Of a DNA stretch of 64,000 nucleotides, positions 39,684 through 47,108 are shown one piece after another; positions within the stretch are counted from its first letter, which is position 1; each line of letters opens with the position of its first letter. The notes beneath the pieces were generated by a model that worked only from the letters and a program-made list of their open reading frames with translations, was not told the DNA's origin and made no database searches. Position numbers and translations under genes: made by a program. This DNA is from Dermatophilus congolensis. Lineage in GTDB: Bacteria > Actinomycetota > Actinomycetes > Actinomycetales > Dermatophilaceae. The stretch covers positions 1,054,001 to 1,118,000 of the forward strand of contig NZ_LT906453.1 of the NCBI RefSeq assembly GCF_900187045.1. Direction: 5' to 3'.

Positions 39684-40523
39684 TCAGCGGGTGGATTCGT
39701 CGCGGTGCCACGCGGTGCTGCTGCGTCGAGCACGCAACCGCGCGGCGGTCACGACACTGGTGTAAATCGCGGCGCCAGGAGCCAAATGCGGGGCATGGCG
39801 GACGATGTCGCCCAGAGAACGGAATGTGGAGGTAGTGGTGGGGCTGTAGTCAGCTGCCGGGAGAGTATGGCTAGAAGCGGCTAACACTGCGTTACCTCGG
39901 GCTACGCGAGTGCGGACTCGGACAAGATCTTTAAGAGTTCGAGGAGTCTGCACTTCAAACCATCCCGCAGTGGTGATGCGTTCAGCAGGTGCGAAAAGAC
40001 GCTGAATGAACAAATCGTCAGCTTGGAGTGCCGGGAATTCACGGAAACGACTGCGAGCTGAGCGGGAAAGACCATATACGCCCAAACCTACCAAGCCTTG
40101 AGTGACGTAAGGAGTGCGCTCGTACACCTCGTAATACTGTTTCACGGCCCAACTGGCCCCTGCAGAATTAAAACGAACTTGCGGGGCAGCGACCCGTGTG
40201 TGAGAAGTAGTGAGAGTTTCCACCATCGCTGCTAAAGCTCCCGGACCCAAAACAATGTCAGCGTCAAGGAAAATGCGCGGGAATGCTTGTGCGACACGAT
40301 CACCCTCGTTAAGCGCGTTCGCTTTTCCTGGCATAGCGATATCGATCACGCGGACGTTGTCATAGCTGCGGGCAATCTCGGCGGTGTTATCGGTGCTGCC
40401 GTTGACAGCAACAACTATCTCGGCGTCTATCCCAGTGCTCACGAGCGCATCAAGACAACGGCCAATGACTTTGCCTTCGTTATAGGCGGGAATGACGATG
40501 CTTGCACTGCTCACAGAATCCAC
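39684..40523 (-). CDS. Family 2 glycosyltransferase
   Basis: A GT-A enzyme of about 280 residues with SIVIPAYNEG near the N-terminus, the VAVNGSTDNT nucleotide segment, metal-binding FLDADIVLG and a later ADDLFIQRLF acceptor motif. A hydrophobic stretch near the C-terminus (APHLAPGAAIYTSVVTAA) may anchor it to the membrane. The start is uncertain: the frame is open to ATG 40628, but homology begins only at about 40510, and GTG 40523 or 40514 are the likely starts, neither with a strong ribosome site. It heads the run GT2-GT4-WecG-like and is divergent from the lipoprotein gene. Confidence 0.85.
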   Translation of the reverse strand: MDSVSSASIVIPAYNEGKVIGRCLDALVSTGIDAEIVVAVNGSTDNTAEIARSYDNVRVIDIAMPGKANALNEGDRVAQAFPRIFLDADIVLGPGALAAMVETLTTSHTRVAAPQVRFNSAGASWAVKQYYEVYERTPYVTQGLVGLGVYGLSRSARSRFREFPALQADDLFIQRLFAPAERITTAGWFEVQTPRTLKDLVRVRTRVARGNAVLAASSHTLPAADYSPTTTSTFRSLGDIVRHAPHLAPGAAIYTSVVTAARLRARRSSTAWHRDESTR

Positions 40524-40756
40524 ACTAGGGCGAACAAGAGCGAAAAACGCGCCCCTGCGACACGAGCCCAACTCGGGCGTTTTGCGGCCAGATTTGTCGG
40601 TACGGTGGGTGGGTGGCCTGACAGGCAACGGCGTTGCAAAAGATCAGTGCCAGGTGATTTCGCCTGTTGCTGTACGCGTTTACACAGGTGATCACGTGGC
40701 ATTAGGGGTTTGCCGTCAGGAGCGGCATTGTTCTGTACGCGTCGCGAGGAGAACCA
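40524..40756. promoter_or_regulatory. Divergent promoter region in the island
   Basis: The region between the GT2 gene and the lipoprotein gene holds a 10-base direct repeat CTGTACGCGT (40670-40679 and 40733-40742) and the palindrome GTGATCAC near 40688. These could be operator sites controlling both directions; the promoters themselves are not identified. Confidence 0.4.
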
Positions 40757-41899
40757 GTGGGCACAGGCGCAAAAAACAAGCCTTACCGCCGTATTTGGGC
40801 AACCCGGATAGGTGCAGTGAGTATCGCTGCAGCCGTATCCATGCTCGCTTCGTGCGGAATAGGGCACACGCCGAACCAGCCGTCTGCCTCACCAGATAGT
40901 GATGTGCAGCGAAAAACAGAGCATCCATCCCTGATCTTCGGGCAAGGAAACACCAACCCATACACAGTTGATATTTCCGGTGCAGCCACTGATCCCGACA
41001 GCCAGCACTTCATGAACAATATTCGTGGCCAATTCGCTGCGAACAAATCCCTCGTGCCGCTCAACACAGATCACTACAACTCGGCATTTGTTGTCGCTGA
41101 TGCCCACGTGCCCCGCACAAACCTCACCTTCGACAACTGCCAAAAGAAACCAGGCACCCCGCCTGGCCTTTATGATGGCCCCGCTCACTTCACTAATGTG
41201 CCTATCCCTGCTGACGCCACTCCTGCTAAAGGTAACGACGGAGCCCTAGCCATCTGGTCACCGCAAACCGACCAAGTCTGGGAATTCTGGCAAGTGAAGA
41301 AAAAAGGTGAAGGATCTTGGTCTGCCTGTTGGGGAGGGCGCCTGGACCACGCCTCGGGCAGTAACGGAGTTTTCCCCGTTCCTTATGGCACTTCCGCATC
41401 TGGACTAGTCACCATCGGGTCGATGATTTCTTTAGCTGAAGCTCGCAACGGCAACATCCCCCATGCCATGAATCTCGGATTAACCAGCATCGCCACCCAA
41501 CCCATCGTGGTCCCGGCCAACCGCACCGACGGCACTTCCACTGAACGTAGCGCTCCGCCCATGGGGTCCCGGCTACGCCTGGACCCTTCCCTGAATGTCG
41601 ATGCCCTCAACCTCACACCCTTAGGGAAAACCGTCGCTAAAGCCGCACAAAAATACGGGTTCATCGTCACTGAATCTGCTGACGTGCCATCCATCGGAGT
41701 TGAAAGTGGCCTGCACGAAAAACAACGCACCGGCAAAGACCCCTGGGAAGCTATCCTCGGCGGCACTCCCAGCTACGAACAACTACGCAACTTTCCCTGG
41801 GAGCATGTTCATGTCATTCAACTCGGCTACGCCCCTGAAGGCGTACCTGGCGGGGAAGTAAACCCACACACCGGACAGGCAGCCACACCGGCTAAATAA
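40757..41899 (+). CDS. Lipoprotein with WEFW/CWGGR domain (island paralogue 3)
   Basis: A 380-residue lipoprotein. GTG 40757 follows CGAGGAGA and opens a signal with lipobox LASC (Cys33). There is no malectin domain; after a Ser/Pro-rich linker the whole mature protein (about 65-365) is the domain shared with the two secreted proteins at 30.6 and 32.3 kb: DNCQKKPG, LYDGPAHF, VWEFWQV, ACWGGRLD, SASG, PANRTDG, RLRLDPSLN and KYGFIV. Both conserved Cys are kept. Membrane anchoring of this copy versus release of the other two suggests different positions in one process. The function is unknown. It lies between polysaccharide genes and converges with the polymerase-like gene. Confidence 0.75.
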   Translation: MGTGAKNKPYRRIWATRIGAVSIAAAVSMLASCGIGHTPNQPSASPDSDVQRKTEHPSLIFGQGNTNPYTVDISGAATDPDSQHFMNNIRGQFAANKSLVPLNTDHYNSAFVVADAHVPRTNLTFDNCQKKPGTPPGLYDGPAHFTNVPIPADATPAKGNDGALAIWSPQTDQVWEFWQVKKKGEGSWSACWGGRLDHASGSNGVFPVPYGTSASGLVTIGSMISLAEARNGNIPHAMNLGLTSIATQPIVVPANRTDGTSTERSAPPMGSRLRLDPSLNVDALNLTPLGKTVAKAAQKYGFIVTESADVPSIGVESGLHEKQRTGKDPWEAILGGTPSYEQLRNFPWEHVHVIQLGYAPEGVPGGEVNPHTGQAATPAK

Positions 41900-41928
41900 G
41901 CCAGGAGATAAAGCCCCTACTGTTAATT

Positions 41929-43272
41929 TCACGCCACTACCGTCTTTGCTGAGACTGGCTCTTGCGGCAGAGCGAGCGCGAACCCCGCCGCAAACCACAT
42001 AAGGAACGTCGGCAACGGGTACGGGTTAGGGCTGGTCATCGACACGGTAAACCACACCACAAACACTGACAGCGAAAACAACTGCCACGGAACCAGATCC
42101 ACACGCACCCGCCGGAACAAAGCAGCCACAGGCCCCAATAGCAACGCCAGCACAAACAGCACTAAACCCGGCACACCCAATTCCGCGCCCCGAGACAACA
42201 CCACGTTATGCACCTCGATGTGCGTATTTGCCAACGGAACCACATCCGCTTGGCGAGCCCAATCAGGCACCACCTGAATGAACTGCTGCCATCCCGCCCC
42301 CGTCAACGGCTCCGCCGCGATGATCTGCATCGCCGCATCATTGGTGGTCACCCGATCCCACAACGAACTCGACATTCCCGCACGCTGCGAGGCATCCGCA
42401 GCCAACTGTGGGAACAACCATGCCCCCACCAGCAGTGATCCCACCCCAGCAACAGCCGCTACCGGCAGCCACAAAAACCACCGCCACCGCGTCACCGCCA
42501 CACACACCACCGCCAGCACCGTCCCAAGCCACACCGACCGCGTCATCGTCGCGATGAGCGCAGCCACAGCACACGGCGCCGTCACCAACGCCACTACACG
42601 CCACCGGCCACGCTCACGCCAGGCCGCGACAGTGGCAGCAAAAGCACAGATCGCTAATGTCATTCCGTTGGGCTCACCAAACAAGAAAGGCCCACCGGCC
42701 CGCGTAGCGTCCTCAGACATCGCCGCCATGGACGCTAACTGTTCCCGGTGTGCTGCGATGTAACGAGGGAAAAGCAAAAAGTTTGCGCCCAACGCTTCAG
42801 CGATCGTTGTCACCGTCAAATACACGCCCAACAACGTCAACATCCGTAAAAATAACGCCCGCCGTGCTGCCGTCCCCAAAAAATACGGCGCAAACGCGAA
42901 TAGCAAAAACGGAATATAGACCCGGTCTAACAACGTGAAAAACGACTGCAAACTCACAGTCCACGGCATTGACAGATACGACCCTGTCGCAGCCGCCGCG
43001 AACGCCAGCATCGCTATATGCGCTGACCGCAACCGCCACCACCGAGCCCGACGGTCCATCAACGCCGCAACAAACGCTGCCGGCAACAGCACCCGATCCA
43101 GACCAATCGGTAACCCCATGTCATCGGCGTGGCCCGAAAACACATTCGCAGCCAACCCCGCAAATAACAGCCAGACCCCTATAGGAATGCTGCGCCAGCG
43201 TAATGACCGTGCCTGCGCCCTTGTAGCGTAAGCATGCCCCGACTCATCGGCTTGCACGGCAGCTATAGCCAT
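41929..43272 (-). CDS. O-antigen ligase/polymerase-like membrane protein
   Basis: A 447-residue protein with ten to twelve hydrophobic segments and a large extracytoplasmic loop (about 265-355). The loop contains PLTGAGWQQF and THIEVHNVVLSRGAELGVPGL, matching the Wzy_C/WaaL signature (H-N-x-x-L...E-G-x-x-G-L). Such proteins join repeat units or transfer glycans to an acceptor outside the membrane. Its start overlaps the stop of the Wzz-like gene, so chain-length control and polymerisation are coupled, which favours a polymerase role. It converges with the lipoprotein gene, 29 bases apart. Confidence 0.85.
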   Translation of the reverse strand: MAIAAVQADESGHAYATRAQARSLRWRSIPIGVWLLFAGLAANVFSGHADDMGLPIGLDRVLLPAAFVAALMDRRARWWRLRSAHIAMLAFAAAATGSYLSMPWTVSLQSFFTLLDRVYIPFLLFAFAPYFLGTAARRALFLRMLTLLGVYLTVTTIAEALGANFLLFPRYIAAHREQLASMAAMSEDATRAGGPFLFGEPNGMTLAICAFAATVAAWRERGRWRVVALVTAPCAVAALIATMTRSVWLGTVLAVVCVAVTRWRWFLWLPVAAVAGVGSLLVGAWLFPQLAADASQRAGMSSSLWDRVTTNDAAMQIIAAEPLTGAGWQQFIQVVPDWARQADVVPLANTHIEVHNVVLSRGAELGVPGLVLFVLALLLGPVAALFRRVRVDLVPWQLFSLSVFVVWFTVSMTSPNPYPLPTFLMWFAAGFALALPQEPVSAKTVVA

Positions 43273-44144
43273 CAGCGTCCGTCCACCCGCATATCGCCCT
43301 CACCAGTGCTACCTAAGTCATCTCCCTCATGGCGCCCACTACGACGACTGCGAACACCACGCAGATCACGCGCTGCCACCACCCCAAATGCCACGATCAG
43401 CCCCACACCAGCCCCCGCAGTCGTACCGAAAGCGACCTTCGAGCTGCTGTTAGTCCCCAACGAAGACGGTGCCGCAATCACCTGCAGCTGCGATACCGGA
43501 GATGGCTCAGCTACCCGCTGCCGGTACTTATCGCCCTGCGCGTTCTGGATCAACTGCGCCTCAGCCAGCACGGCCCGAGCCTGCGCCAACGCCTGCGCAT
43601 TCTCCGCATTAGGTTTCTTACCGAATGTGCTCTCGGCCACCGATACCTGTGCCCATGCTTTGGACACCTGCGGAGCCAATTTCCGATACTCCTGCAATGC
43701 TGCCTGCGGCTTCTGTGTTGACATCGCCGCATCCACCGTCGACAACAACTTTTTCGCCACTGCTTCTGCGCCCTGCATCGCAGCCTTCTCATCTCGCGAT
43801 GTCGCACTCACCCGGATCACCCCTGACTCAGGGATAGGAGTGGCAGTAATTTTCGACACGCCGGGCTGGGACCACGAGCCGTCCGAAGCGCCATTGGTGA
43901 CAAACCGCGCATAGTTACTTGCCAAATCCCGAGCAGCCACCGGAAAACCAGCAATCGCATAAGCGTTATCGCTGCCTGCAGCAACAGCTAAACGAGTTTC
44001 CGCTGTGTATTCCCCAGGCATCACCGCCCCCACCGCTCCACCAGCCACCCCACCAACCAGTGTCGCAGCTACCAGCAGTTTCCAATGCCGCACAGCTGTC
44101 GCCAGTGGAGAGCCCGTGCCGTCCGAATCGAGTTGCTGTGCCAT
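43272..44144 (-). CDS. Wzz-like chain-length determinant / capsule transport protein
   Basis: A 290-residue protein with two membrane helices (about 22-42 and 248-268) enclosing an extracytoplasmic domain rich in Ala and Gln with helical heptads (about 120-215), the layout of Wzz/YveK-type proteins. The segment after the first helix (PGEYTAETRLAVAAG) fits the family. The C-terminal 30 residues are basic and cytosolic. No tyrosine-kinase domain is fused to it. It would set polymer length together with the adjoining polymerase-like protein. ATG 44144 follows GGGAGG by four bases. Confidence 0.8.
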   Translation of the reverse strand: MAQQLDSDGTGSPLATAVRHWKLLVAATLVGGVAGGAVGAVMPGEYTAETRLAVAAGSDNAYAIAGFPVAARDLASNYARFVTNGASDGSWSQPGVSKITATPIPESGVIRVSATSRDEKAAMQGAEAVAKKLLSTVDAAMSTQKPQAALQEYRKLAPQVSKAWAQVSVAESTFGKKPNAENAQALAQARAVLAEAQLIQNAQGDKYRQRVAEPSPVSQLQVIAAPSSLGTNSSSKVAFGTTAGAGVGLIVAFGVVAARDLRGVRSRRSGRHEGDDLGSTGEGDMRVDGR

Positions 44145-44218
44145 GAATCCTCCCCAGAGATGCTCGCCGGCCGTACCTACGCACACGAACTGACCACATC
44201 ACCGCAGCGAATTCACGT

Positions 44219-44232
44219 GTGCCTTAAGGCAC
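44219..44232. promoter_or_regulatory. 14-bp palindrome upstream of the Wzz-like gene
   Basis: GTGCCTTAAGGCAC is a perfect palindrome located 75 bases before the gene's ATG and flanked by CACGTG on each side. It may be an operator. The rest of 44145-44378 shows nothing else clear. Confidence 0.35.
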
Positions 44233-44378
44233 GTGATTGCAGCCGATCCTAACGGCCAAAGACGCCAATACGGCGGTATTAAAAACAGGTCGCTGCGCAA
44301 GTCAAAAACGCACCCCCTCATGACAAAAAGCCCATGGAAGAAAAGCTGCACACGACAACCTCAACCGAATGCGCAGCC

Positions 44379-45356
44379 TCACAACCGCGGATCCGCATCC
44401 CCCACCTCAACCTGACGACGACGCTGCAACCTGGCCAAAACCCCACGCAACGGCCCCCACCGCAATAACTCCGCCTTCAACCGCATCCTTCGATCCGAAG
44501 GCATCAACTGAGCCGCACGCACAAACGCCGCACGCGCCTGCCGCCCCCGCCCCTGCGCCAACGCAACCTCACCAGCACGCACATGCACACCCGCCACACC
44601 CCACGCCACCGACAACTCCAACAAACGCCGCTCCCTCACCGACAAACGCCCACCCTCACGCTCCAACACCCCCCGATGAATATCCCGCAACGCCTCATGC
44701 ATCCGCCCCTCAGCCCGCGACGCCGAGACCTCCGTACGCCGATACATCGCCTGCGGCTCCAGACAAAACACCAATTCCCACCCAGCCAACACCGCACGCA
44801 ACCACAACTCATAGTCCTCGCAATAAGCCAACCCCTCCGTAAACCCCCCAACCTCATCCACCAAACCCCGAGGAAACAACGTAAAAATCGACACAAAATT
44901 CTGCTGCAACAAAGAAAAACGCTGCTCAGCAGGCGCAACCGGACCCACCGGAAGCACCTTCCTGCCCGGAAAAACCCCCTCATTACTCAACACAAACGCC
45001 TCCGACGTCACAAACCGACGCCCACCACCAGCAGCCACCCACGCGTCATACATCCCCTGCACATACCCCGGAAACGCATAATCATCAGCATCCAACAACG
45101 CCACAAACTCACCTTGGGCCTGCGCAATACCCCGATTACGCGCCGCCGACACCCCACGATTCTCCGTGCGCACCAACCGCACCGCCGCCCCAAACCCCTC
45201 AACAATCCGAGCCCCACCATCAGTTGACCCATCATCGACAACAACGACCTCCACCCGCGGATACGTCTGCGTCAACGCACTCGATAACGTCCCCCCGATC
45301 GTCCTTTCCGAGTTAAACAACGGCACCACGATCGAAATCAACGGACACGAAGACAA
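44379..45356 (-). CDS. Family 2 glycosyltransferase
   Basis: A 325-residue GT-A enzyme with ISIVVPLFNSERTI, VVDDGSTDGG, the metal-binding LLDADDYAF and the YCEDYELWLR acceptor motif. The C-terminal 120 residues are Arg/Leu-rich and helical, possibly membrane-peripheral. It starts at TTG 45356, supported by GAGGAG five bases upstream. Codons on the coding strand are G/T-rich and Leu/Arg/Val-heavy because the plus strand here is extremely A+C-rich. It is divergent from atpC and is the first gene of the minus-strand glycan set. Confidence 0.88.
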   Translation of the reverse strand: MSSCPLISIVVPLFNSERTIGGTLSSALTQTYPRVEVVVVDDGSTDGGARIVEGFGAAVRLVRTENRGVSAARNRGIAQAQGEFVALLDADDYAFPGYVQGMYDAWVAAGGGRRFVTSEAFVLSNEGVFPGRKVLPVGPVAPAEQRFSLLQQNFVSIFTLFPRGLVDEVGGFTEGLAYCEDYELWLRAVLAGWELVFCLEPQAMYRRTEVSASRAEGRMHEALRDIHRGVLEREGGRLSVRERRLLELSVAWGVAGVHVRAGEVALAQGRGRQARAAFVRAAQLMPSDRRMRLKAELLRWGPLRGVLARLQRRRQVEVGDADPRL

Positions 45357-45659
45357 CGCAACTCCTCACATAACGCCGACAACCCTCTCGCCCACCCAGC
45401 CACCACCACAGGCAGCACAGCACGAGACCGACTCTCTCCCATCCGAGCACACCCCCACCCCACGACACGACCAGCCACGCCGCTACCGCACCGCCACCCA
45501 CGCCACACCCCCACCCGCCCCCGGGGAAAACCACCCCAGTGGGCAATTCACTGACGTAGACTTCCCACAACTCACGCCCACCCCGACACGGCCCACCGCG
45601 CCGGGGAAAGCAGCCACCGTCCCGACGCCCAATCGCCGCCCCCACCCAGGAGGTCCTCC
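45357..45659. other. A+C-rich region upstream of atpC
   Basis: About 300 bases without a supported gene, nearly all A and C on the plus strand at 45400-45500, ending in a good AGGAGG before the atpC GTG. It must contain a promoter for atpC-DUF2550 if the island separates them from the atp promoter, but no clear -10/-35 stands out. It also holds the promoter of the divergent glycosyltransferase. Confidence 0.45.
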
Positions 45660-45929
45660 GTGTCTGCACTCAACGTCACCCTCGTCGCCGCCGACGGCAA
45701 GGTTTGGGACGGCGAAGCCACAAAGGTCACTGTTCCCGCCGACGAAGGCCCCATGGGAATCCTTCCCAGCCACGCCCCAGTTCTGGCTTCACTTGGCCAC
45801 GGCGAAGTCCACATCACCGGAACTGACAAAACCTCTTTTACCGCTGACTGCGACGGCGGATTCGTCACCGTCGACGACAACATCGTCACCATCGCTGTAG
45901 ACACCGCAACCATCACAACGCGTCGTTGA
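45660..45929 (+). CDS. atpC: ATP synthase F1 subunit epsilon (detached from the operon)
   Basis: An 89-residue epsilon subunit of the short actinobacterial type, consisting of the beta-sandwich domain with almost no C-terminal helical hairpin. The family pattern VTLVAADGKVWDGEATKV and PADEGPMGILPSHAPVL is intact. GTG 45660 is preceded by AGGAGG seven bases upstream. It should follow atpD directly but lies 15.2 kb away behind two terminator hairpins and opposite-strand genes, so it needs its own promoter. It appears functional; synteny resumes with DUF2550 downstream. Confidence 0.96.
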   Translation: MSALNVTLVAADGKVWDGEATKVTVPADEGPMGILPSHAPVLASLGHGEVHITGTDKTSFTADCDGGFVTVDDNIVTIAVDTATITTRR

Positions 45930-45966
45930 TCGCCCCAGGCCCATCCTGCCGAGAAAGGTGCACGAC

Positions 45967-46419
45967 ATGGGTCTGAGCTTGATCGAGCTTCTGATCCTCG
46001 CGGTCTTCTTCCTCCCCTTTCTCTTTCTGATCGCGCTCCTGATCCGTCGTCACCTCATCTCTCGCCACTCAGGTATCAACATCGGAGCTATCCGGTTCGC
46101 CAACACTGGCCGATGGCAATCCGGGCTTCTCGCGCTGTCCGCACGCACCCTCGACTGGTACCCCCTTGTCGGGTTCACCACCACTCCTGCCCACCGCTGG
46201 CTTCGCCCGACAGTCGAACTCACCGAAGTTGAGGTGGCCCCCGCAGCGCCCCCTTGGCTTCTATCCAGCCAACCCGACCTTCGACTCGTCCGCTGCGCCG
46301 GAATGCCCATCGATGGGGATGACACCACCTTCGAGGTAATCATCCCCACAGAGTCCTACAAAGCACTGCGCTCCTGGGCAGAATCCTCTCCGCCCCTGGA
46401 CCGGCGCGCAGAATACTGA
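45967..46419 (+). CDS. DUF2550 family membrane protein
   Basis: A 150-residue protein with one N-terminal membrane helix (about 5-26) followed by a basic linker and a soluble domain (TGRWQSGLLALSARTLDWYPL). It matches the actinobacterial DUF2550 family, found almost invariably behind atpC. The function is unknown. It is 37 bases from atpC and surely co-transcribed; GAGAAAGG precedes the ATG. It converges with the cobalamin adenosyltransferase gene with only 11 bases between. Confidence 0.88.
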   Translation: MGLSLIELLILAVFFLPFLFLIALLIRRHLISRHSGINIGAIRFANTGRWQSGLLALSARTLDWYPLVGFTTTPAHRWLRPTVELTEVEVAPAAPPWLLSSQPDLRLVRCAGMPIDGDDTTFEVIIPTESYKALRSWAESSPPLDRRAEY

Positions 46420-46430
46420 CGGTCCCTCCA

Positions 46431-47069
46431 TCAGCGGCTTGGAGCCTGATCCCGGCCGCCACCAGGCCTCCACAACACATCGCCACCGTGATCGATGTTG
46501 GCAACCCGAGCTAGCACGAACAACAAATCGGACAGTCGATTCAGGTAGTGCGCCGTCAAGATGTTGACGCCACCAGGCACATGATCTTCCGCGTGCCGAT
46601 CGGTCGAAGACGCCTGAGTTCCATACGTTTCAATCGCAGCCCACACAGACCGCTCTGCACGCCTGGTCACTGTTGTTGCCACATGCAGATAAGCCGCCCC
46701 CAGTGACCCGCCCGGCAAAATAAACGAACGAAGCTTCTCTGTTCTGGTCAAAAACCGGTCGCAGTCCGCTTCAAGCTCAGTGATCCATTCACTTTTCACC
46801 CGCAACGGTTCGAACTCGTACGCCGAGGCCAGAGGATTACACAGGTCTGCCCCCACGTCGAAGAGATCATTCTGCACCCGCAGCAACACCTCACGAACAT
46901 CTTCATCAAGCTCACCGGAAGCGATAGCCACCCCGATCGCTGCATTCGCCTCATTGACATCGGCATAGGCAGCCAAGCGCACATCCGTTTTAGAAACACG
47001 AGAAAAATCGCCCAATGCAGTGGTGCCGTCGTCGCCGGTGCGGGTGTAAACACGCGTGATATTGACCAT
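46431..47069 (-). CDS. Cob(I)alamin adenosyltransferase, PduO type
   Basis: Transfers the adenosyl group of ATP to cob(I)alamin to form adenosylcobalamin, the cofactor of methylmalonyl-CoA mutase among others. The 212-residue product has the ATP-binding N-terminus RVYTRTGDDGTTALGD, the TRTEKLRSFILPGGS segment and the C-terminal HYLNRLSDLLFVLARVAN helix of the PduO fold. It is linked in function to the methylmalonyl-CoA epimerase gene at 52.3 kb. In related genomes it also follows DUF2550. No strong ribosome site is visible. Confidence 0.95.
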   Translation of the reverse strand: MVNITRVYTRTGDDGTTALGDFSRVSKTDVRLAAYADVNEANAAIGVAIASGELDEDVREVLLRVQNDLFDVGADLCNPLASAYEFEPLRVKSEWITELEADCDRFLTRTEKLRSFILPGGSLGAAYLHVATTVTRRAERSVWAAIETYGTQASSTDRHAEDHVPGGVNILTAHYLNRLSDLLFVLARVANIDHGGDVLWRPGGGRDQAPSR

Positions 47070-47108
47070 GGCAGGAGTCTTTCACTTCCGCTCCCAGACC
47101 GTTACCCC

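Larger units (their letters stand above)
30432..45659. other. 15.2-kb accessory glycan/secretion island splitting atpD from atpC
   Basis: Left of it stands a complete atpB-to-atpD run, right of it atpC and DUF2550, which are normally contiguous with atpD in Actinobacteria. Between them are three paralogous exported proteins and about nine genes for surface-polysaccharide synthesis in mixed orientation. No integrase, transposase, tRNA or flanking direct repeat is visible, so the insertion mechanism is unknown. Base composition is not clearly foreign; much of it shares the A+C-rich plus strand of the atp genes. Confidence 0.8.

Noticed and set aside
41700-41930. Terminator between the lipoprotein and polymerase-like genes
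   Set aside because: The 29-base gap contains no convincing inverted repeat.
30432-45659. Island as a prophage or transposon
   Set aside because: No integrase, transposase, phage structural gene, terminal inverted repeat or target duplication could be seen.
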